Below are positions 58,736 to 64,000 of a stretch of DNA of 64,000 bases, piece after piece. Location of the stretch: contig JAFEMH010001234.1 of assembly GCA_022495995.1 (NCBI GenBank), forward strand, positions 434,001-498,000, in the 5' to 3' direction. The position numbers and the translations under genes were made by a program. The DNA is from Adenophora triphylla var. japonica. Its lineage: Eukaryota; Streptophyta; Magnoliopsida; Asterales; Campanulaceae. Below the pieces are notes generated by a model, which did no database searches, was not told the DNA's origin, and saw only the letters and a list, made by a program, of their open reading frames with translations. Position 1 is the first letter of the stretch, and every line of letters begins with the position of its first letter.

Positions 58736-58866
58736 GAGAGAGAAATTGACCTGGAATGCTGGGAGTCGGCGACATTATGGACAGTAGCCAAAGCTCCGGC
58801 GAGGAAGAATACCAGAAGAAGGAAGGAAGAAAGAGGAACCCAACTTTTAGTAACCGACAGTGCCAT
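54408..58866 (-). CDS. Pectate lyase (polysaccharide lyase family 1)
   Basis: Seven exons on the minus strand: 58866-58751, 58378-58325, 57446-57375, 55883-55241, 55144-55041, 54920-54782, 54629-54408. All junctions are GT-AG and phases agree, giving 449 aa and stop TAA. The start is the ATG after a TATA box and 5'[23 protein letters not shown] begins a signal peptide of about 27 residues, so the enzyme is secreted to the cell wall. The mature protein has [10 protein letters not shown] and the plant Pel motif [14 protein letters not shown] (97-110). The parallel beta-helix PL1 domain follows: [38 protein letters not shown] (260-277) and RMPRCRHG with catalytic Arg region 327-330. It cleaves de-esterified homogalacturonan by Ca2+-dependent beta-elimination. 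Usual DGDGISIFG reads DGDAISIFG. Exon 2 (18 codons) is poorly conserved in the family as I recall it, so its inclusion rests on phase and splice signals. Confidence 0.95.
58690..58750. repeat. GA microsatellite at the start of pectate lyase intron 1
   Basis: (GA)n interrupted once, within the intron beginning |GTCAATTTCT, about 10 bases from the donor on the minus strand. Confidence 0.9.
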
Positions 58867-59012
58867 TGTAGAGCAGAGAAGAGCTTCTTCTTCTTTGTCT
58901 CTCTCTATGATGGATCTGAATTTAGAGAGAGAAAATTGAAGTAAGAAATGAAAATGGAAGAAGAAGAGGCGGTTGGGTGGAGTCAAAGAAGCAGACTCAA
59001 CGTAACGGCCTC

Positions 59013-59019
59013 TTTTATA
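59013..59019 (-). promoter_or_regulatory. TATA box of the pectate lyase gene
   Basis: Minus-strand TCTATAAAAGAGG, about 150 bp upstream of the ATG, leaving a 5'UTR of roughly 115-120 nt with GA-rich tracts. Confidence 0.7.
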
Positions 59020-59020
59020 G

Positions 59021-59686
59021 ACATCACCACATAAGATTATTGAAGAGAGAGAGAAGGAATCTGTCGGAGTTAACGGCCGTTAGTTAAATAGCGATGGGGA
59101 AGAGTAAATTGACCGTGGATAGGTTAGTTATTGTTATCTCGGATATTTTAACTTACTCTCAGCTAGAGAGAGAAAAGACAAGTCACACTAATTTAACCAC
59201 CTCAACTAACCGTCGCTAACCGCTCCTCTTTCTTTCCCTCACTCGCTTCTCACCCGTGCCTTTTCCCACGTGCAACTTACTGCCTCTCACGTGCCACTAT
59301 CTCCCCCAATGTTTGCTTTACAATTACGCTTTACTCCATCTCAAAAGATTTTTATTTTGTTAATCTATTCTAAATATTCTTAAAATTAAGCAATATAAAT
59401 AAATATTTTTTATAATGTGAAAATGGATATCTCGGGTTTTAAAAGTGCTAGATAATATAGTTAAAGGTGTCAATTTTATTATAAAAATTGTCAGAATTTT
59501 CAAGATTATTTTATGGCAGTTATAATTTACAGACTGAAATTATAACTCGTCCTCAATTTTGTAATTTAAAGTAATTAAAATACCAGGTAATAAAATTGAT
59601 AATCTTAAGTGAAAATTTGATAATTTATAAAAAAATAAAAAATTCCATAGTTTTTTGTCAAAAAGATAAACTAATTTGCCAAAATA
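59021..59686. other. Pectate lyase upstream region and AT-rich spacer
   Basis: 59021-59330 is the likely promoter region (contains CACGTG-type motifs: CCCACGTGC at about 59266 and TCACGTGCC at about 59286). 59330-59686 is AT-rich without recognisable features. Confidence 0.45.
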
Positions 59687-60030
59687 TATGGAGAAACGCG
59701 TTTCTCCATAAGTTATGGAGAAACGAGTTTCTGGATATCCAGAACTCTCTGAAAGGATATCCAGAACCTTATGTAAGTGATATCCAGAAATTTAAAATTG
59801 GCTTCTGGATATAAGTTTTAAGGCTTCTGGATATCCATATTCAATGTTCTGGATATCCAGAACCTTGTGAAAGTGATATCCAGAATCAAAAATTTGGTCT
59901 TGGCCTTGGATTTGGTCTCAAATCTTTTTTCTGGATATCCGTCCCAAAGCTTCTGGATATCAATCCCAAAGCTTCTGGATATCCAGAAATCCGTTTCTCC
60001 ATAACTTATGGAGAAACGCATTTCTCCCTA
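59687..60030. mobile_element. Foldback element built on the palindrome TTCTGGATATCCAGAA
   Basis: Terminal inverted repeats of about 55 bp: the left arm starts with the perfect palindrome TGGAGAAACGCGTTTCTCCA, then TAAGTTATGGAGAAACGAGT, then TTCTGGATATCCAGAA; the right arm is the same series inverted with a few mismatches. About ten full or half copies of TTCTGGATATCCAGAA lie between in both orientations. TA flanks both ends (59687-59688 and 60029-60030), compatible with a TA target duplication. No coding capacity. Confidence 0.8.
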
Positions 60031-61105
60031 GACCTACTCAACTAATTTTCACATTCTAAAAATAATGAAATAATTGTTCTTTAAGATTATGATATTTTTA
60101 TCTCTATTCTTAAACTAGTATTTTTTTTTTCAATTTAGAATAAAATTAGTTTTAAAGTGTTAGAGAAATTATTCTAAATCAGGAATTGATGAACCTTGCA
60201 CATATAAAGATCTTAACTATTCTCTTTGTTTTTAAAGTGTAACCTCATACTTAAATATAATATCAGAACAGGCCCAACGGCAAACGATTTTGTTACGCGT
60301 CTTCGAATTAATAAGACTATGTGTAAGCCTTAGTAGGGGTGAGGCGGGTGTTAGTGGTTCGATTCAAACCGCGTTTTGACACCGGATCGAACCGAACCGA
60401 ACCAAACTGGTTTGATTTAGTTTTGAAGTATAAATGATTCAGTTCGATATCAAATATTGACAAACCACATGGTTCGTTTTGATTTGTGGTCTGACCCTTC
60501 TAGAACCAAACCGAACCGAATCAAACCAATCGTTGTTTGAGATGGCGAGACTAAACCGCCAAACCAAAACACATTATATAAACTAATTCTATCCCCCGTT
60601 TTGTATCTGATTTAATATTTTCGTAAATTTATTAATATATACTGTTAGACAATAAAAAAAATTAAATAAACTAATCTTAACCCCGTCCTGTATTTTATTT
60701 AATATTAATTTCATCATTTGTTATTTTTATAGTAGCACATAAATAATCAAGTTCTCTCAACGATCGACATTGTAAAGTGTTTTTCTTCGTTCGACCTCTC
60801 TCTTACTCTAGTCTCTCTTCCTCCGAATTTCCTCTAAAACACTAGCATTTTTCGCTTTTTCTCATTGATCATGAAAAATTTAAAGAAATTTGATAATTAG
60901 TAGCTGTCTGAATCATGGTTTGAACTGTATTCTAAACCATGGTCTGAAACACGGTTTGGACCGCAATTTGAACCAAATAATTGAACTACGGTTTGAACCA
61001 AACTATATCGGTTTGGTTTGGTTCGGTTTGAAATTTTTTCAAACCTATTACTAATGGTTCGGTTCTTAAATTCTCTCAAACCAAACCATTTACACCTTTA
61101 GGGTG
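60031..61105. repeat. AT-rich DNA with decayed GGTTCGG-type (hAT MITE-like) repeats
   Basis: 60337-61105 begins TAGGGGTGAGG and ends CCATTTACACCTTTA, with ACCGAACCGAACCAAACC and TTGGTTCGGTTTGAA motifs in inverted arrangement, like the ends of the hAT element at 47747. Target duplication not found. No gene. Confidence 0.5.
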
Positions 61106-61907
61106 AGCATGGTACAGGATGGTTTGGCATCGTTCAAATTGATCGGAACAAATCAATGTCTCATTCCGTTTCCAGAACAGAAGGATCCCCGTGAATCGAT
61201 CTTTCTTTTATTAGATGTTGACTCTCTCTTTGCGTCTTGGAGAATTACCGAAACATGTACTGTATATCTTCGGTTCTTAAAGTTTCGAACCATAACGATT
61301 CGGTTCCTAATGGTTCGGTTCTATCGGTTTTGAGTTTCGGGATTGATCGGTTCGGTATTTCTCTCGATTCTTTAACAATACTGCTCTCAAAAGTTAACGA
61401 GTCTAATAAAAAAAAATTATCAAGTCAAAGCACTTCACGCTTTATTAAACATATATTTATCAACAAACATATACAATATTGATACAATCATATTATGTTT
61501 TCTGCATTTCTTCACATCCTAATCATATTATATAAATCATTTATGTTAAAAGCATGAATATATAATAAATGGAGAAAACTAAACTAATTGAAAAAAAAGG
61601 AAAATTAGACATGTGACAAAAAAATGAGAAATTTGAACAATAAAGCACAATATATTGCAGTCGTACAAACAAAAATGAGAAGTTAAATAAATATATCATA
61701 AAGCACTCACACAATTTCAATCAACCAAACAACCCTCCACACAATGGAGTTAATGATGAGGATAACAATCGTTGCCGCACAATAGAGTCAGGGTTAAAGA
61801 TGGAGACAATGTTGAAGTAAGCTTTGCACAACTACGCACTTGAAGGAATATATATATATACATATATATATACATATATATATACATACATATATATATA
61901 TATATAC

Positions 61908-61958
<51 letters not shown>

Positions 61959-61959
61959 C

Positions 61960-61990
<31 letters not shown>

Positions 61991-62086
61991 AGGACGTTGT
62001 TTAATTTATCGGTCGGTTTCGGGATTTCAACATTATAACAAACCTAAAACCAAAACTTTGATTCCTTTAAAATTAAGTATTGTGTG
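61106..62086. other. Intergenic DNA with TA/CATA microsatellite
   Basis: 61106-61400 continues with GGTTCGG-like motifs. 61845-61990 is a (TATA/CATA)n microsatellite of about 145 bp. No gene recognised. Confidence 0.5.
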
Positions 62087-63512
62087 TTAGGCTCAATTGG
62101 TAGGAAAACAGGCTAGAGTGGGAGTGAATAGCTTGATTAATCTTTTTACAAACTTCTTTTTAAAACCTTTAGAAAATATTCAAGTAACTTATCAGCAACT
62201 AACCGATGGAAACCAGTTGCACAGCGGATAAATATTACTGGTTTGACTCACTCAAAGTGATCAGTTAACACAAGGTATTTCAGATGAAGTAAGTTAAAAA
62301 TATCATGCAATATGTTTTCCAGTAGTAAATACAAACAAGAAGTTAGTAGGAATCAAAGGTAGTAATCGGTTGATAGAGTTCAACAGGTTACTAGACAAGA
62401 AATAATGAGCAAGCAAACAAACAAAAAGACACAGTTGTTTGAAGAGGTTCACAGTGTTAAATAACTGCTACGTCCTCAACCAAGTTTGGTTAAAACTTGG
62501 ATTTGTGAAAGGTGCACTATTAATGATTCTATACTATTACAAGTTGCAAGCCTTATTATTGAAGGCTGCTAAAAGTAAAGTGATCACTAATGAATCGTGC
62601 TACAAGATTGATCAAGTATTTTCAAGAGATGTGTTCACAAGTTGAACTGATTTCTCTTGGGTGTGTGGTGTGTTCAATCAATGTGTTCCAAACTACGTCT
62701 TGTTGGGGAATACTCACAGAAATTGATTGATGTGCACAGTGTATGTCCTAAACAGATAATCTAGTGAATATGTAGGACTTGAATGCCTTGAACTTTAATG
62801 CTTGATTGCACTTGCAGTTCTTGACAAACTCACTCTCAAAGATCTTCAATGCACCAACCCTCTGCTATGATGAAGGTATTTATAGTGTTCTTCAAAATAG
62901 AGTTGTTGTCTTTGAAGGGGTTGAAAGGATGACTTGGACTGACAAGCATTTAATGAGAATATCTTCTACATTAAATGCCTGAGATTTGATGAAGTGATTT
63001 TCCACAGGATAGAGGAGGTTGTTGTGAGTACTGGTAACTTTGACATTCCTCTTTGAATTACTGACAAGGTGCAGCAATCTCTTCATAGCAAATTGTTCTA
63101 TCAACTTCAGCTAAGTTGTGTGCTTAGTAGGTGAGATTATTAAATGCTTGATAGGAAGCTTGTTGAAGAAGCTTGACTGATCATCAACTTGAACTTGAGG
63201 AGCTTGACCGGTTTACTCACTCAACCGGTTGATAAGAAATCGGCTAAGGTAGTCCTGACCGGTTAGAGAGGTCAACCGGTTGGGGCAACTTGCATAACAA
63301 GTTAACCAGATTACAAATTGGAAAATCTTCAGGGTCTTCAAGTCTTCATTCTTTGAGAAAATTACATTAATAAAAACACTAGCACTAGCACTAAAGGGAA
63401 CCTAACATACATAGAAAAATTTAATTGGTCTAGTTAAAATTTGGGGTCCTCAATAATGCTTATTATGATTGTGATTAAGCAATTCTAAAGTTGTACATAT
63501 ATTTGACTAACA
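62087..63512 (-). repeat. SIRE/Maximus-type copia LTR (3' LTR, minus strand)
   Basis: Plus-strand borders TGTTAGGCTCAATTGG and ...TTTGACTAACA give TG...CA ends on the minus strand (TGTTAGTCAAATATATG ... CCAATTGAGCCTAACA). To its right on the minus strand lies the purine-rich AATTAGGAGGAGAT, a polypurine tract, so this is the 3' LTR. TATA box TATAAATA at 62877-62884 reads on the minus strand. AACCGGTT motifs occur at 63200-63290. 1426 bp. Its 5' 360 bp recur inverted at 41606-41965. Confidence 0.85.
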
Positions 63513-63531
63513 ATCTCCTCCTAATTGCTTA
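63513..63531 (-). other. Polypurine tract of the copia element
   Basis: Minus-strand CAATTAGGAGGAGAT just before the LTR start TGTTAG; a typical copia (SIRE) feature, one base from the common GGGGGAGAT form. Confidence 0.75.
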
Positions 63532-63869
63532 AGCCCAATCATCCTAGGTTTATATCTATCTTAACTTAGTAAAAGAATGATCATGAATTTATCTTTTAAT
63601 TTCAGTCATTCCCTAAGTCAAGTGACAACTTGATGTAACCTAGTAAAGCTTACAAAATGAAAGCTTAAAAAGATAAAGAAAAAGAAATTTGAATGAATGA
63701 AACAACCTGCAAAGTGACACAGTTAGTAGCAGTGAAATCATTCAAAAACATAAAGGAAATTCAAGAAAGCAAAAACATTTAAATGAACAAGTTGAGAGTT
63801 AAGAAATTCTCATTGATATATAAGCTGCAATCGGTTGAATGGAAAGACGTTTATATCATCGATTACCTT
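63532..63869 (-). other. 3' non-coding part of the copia element
   Basis: Between the last ORF and the polypurine tract; AT-rich, no domain. Confidence 0.6.
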
Positions 63870-64000
63870 CTATTCTGGAGCAGGATCGGTTGAGTCCTTG
63901 TCTTTTGAAGTAGAGGTTGAAGTAGCCGATGTGATCGGTTCTGATCTTGATCTCTTAACTTCTCTCTTTGCTTTCTTATCTTTCTTATCTTCTCTCTTTC
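63870..64000 (-). CDS. 3' end of an ORF of the SIRE-type copia element (partial)
   Basis: Open on the minus strand from the window edge to TAG at 63870-63872, 43 codons visible. Lysine/Arg-rich (KREDKKDKKAKREVKR) and then Ser/Thr-rich, ending STDPAPE. SIRE/Maximus elements carry an extra ORF between pol and the 3' LTR, formerly called env-like; the position fits, the sequence is too short to prove it. Confidence 0.5.
   Translation of the reverse strand, partial: KREDKKDKKAKREVKRSRSEPITSATSTSTSKDKDSTDPAPE

Noticed and set aside
61750..61977. Tyr/Ile repeat ORF
   Set aside because: Translation of the TA/CATA microsatellite.

Overview
The window is nuclear DNA of a flowering plant, almost certainly a eudicot. 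Only two ordinary host genes are intact by eye, both with GT-AG introns that join in frame: a GATA zinc-finger transcription factor on the plus strand (11455-13020) and a seven-exon pectate lyase on the minus strand (54408-58866). Everything else I can identify is transposable elements, their remains, or simple repeats. The species cannot be fixed from sequence alone. The large Tat-lineage retroelement resembles Retand, first described from Silene, but related elements occur in many eudicots.

Layout: 1-1461 is the 3' end and 3' LTR of a plus-strand LTR element. 1890-10509 is AT-rich DNA crowded with Stowaway MITEs (TA target sites, CTCCCTCCGTCCC ends) and several Helitrons; one Helitron (6797-7614) carries a broken first exon of an ABCA2-type ABC transporter gene. 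11240-13200 is the GATA gene. 14382-15201 is a Helitron-like 5' end running into an AT-rich minisatellite and a long TA microsatellite. 15818-18839 has more MITEs and a third small Helitron. 18955-20396 is an LTR-like segment holding a hAT MITE with a perfect 8-bp target duplication.

20397-41341 is a ~21 kb minus-strand Ty3/gypsy element of the Tat (Ogre/Retand) lineage: ~2.0 kb LTRs, a tRNA-Arg-type primer site, decayed gag, two separate protease-like modules, reverse transcriptase with an intact YVDD box, two RNase H regions and integrase. Between pol and the 3' LTR there is an ORF on the opposite strand and a block of at least four tandem-repeat families. To its right lie a Ty1/copia remnant (41342-41965), the 5' end of a second related Tat element in the same orientation (41966-45806), and further broken copia coding sequence (45807-47040).

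47441-51562 holds a MITE, two non-autonomous hAT elements with exact 8-bp target duplications, and a probable dimeric tRNA-derived SINE with poly(A) tail and target duplication. The pectate lyase gene follows, with a TATA box at 59013-59019. 59687-60030 is a palindrome-rich foldback element built on TTCTGGATATCCAGAA. The window ends in a 1.4 kb minus-strand LTR of a SIRE/Maximus-type copia element (62087-63512) and the 3' end of an upstream ORF of that element.

I see no tRNA or rRNA gene, CRISPR array or organelle insert. The features most worth a second look are the Retand-like element with its antisense ORF and two protease modules, the Helitron gene capture, the palindromic foldback element and the dimeric SINE.
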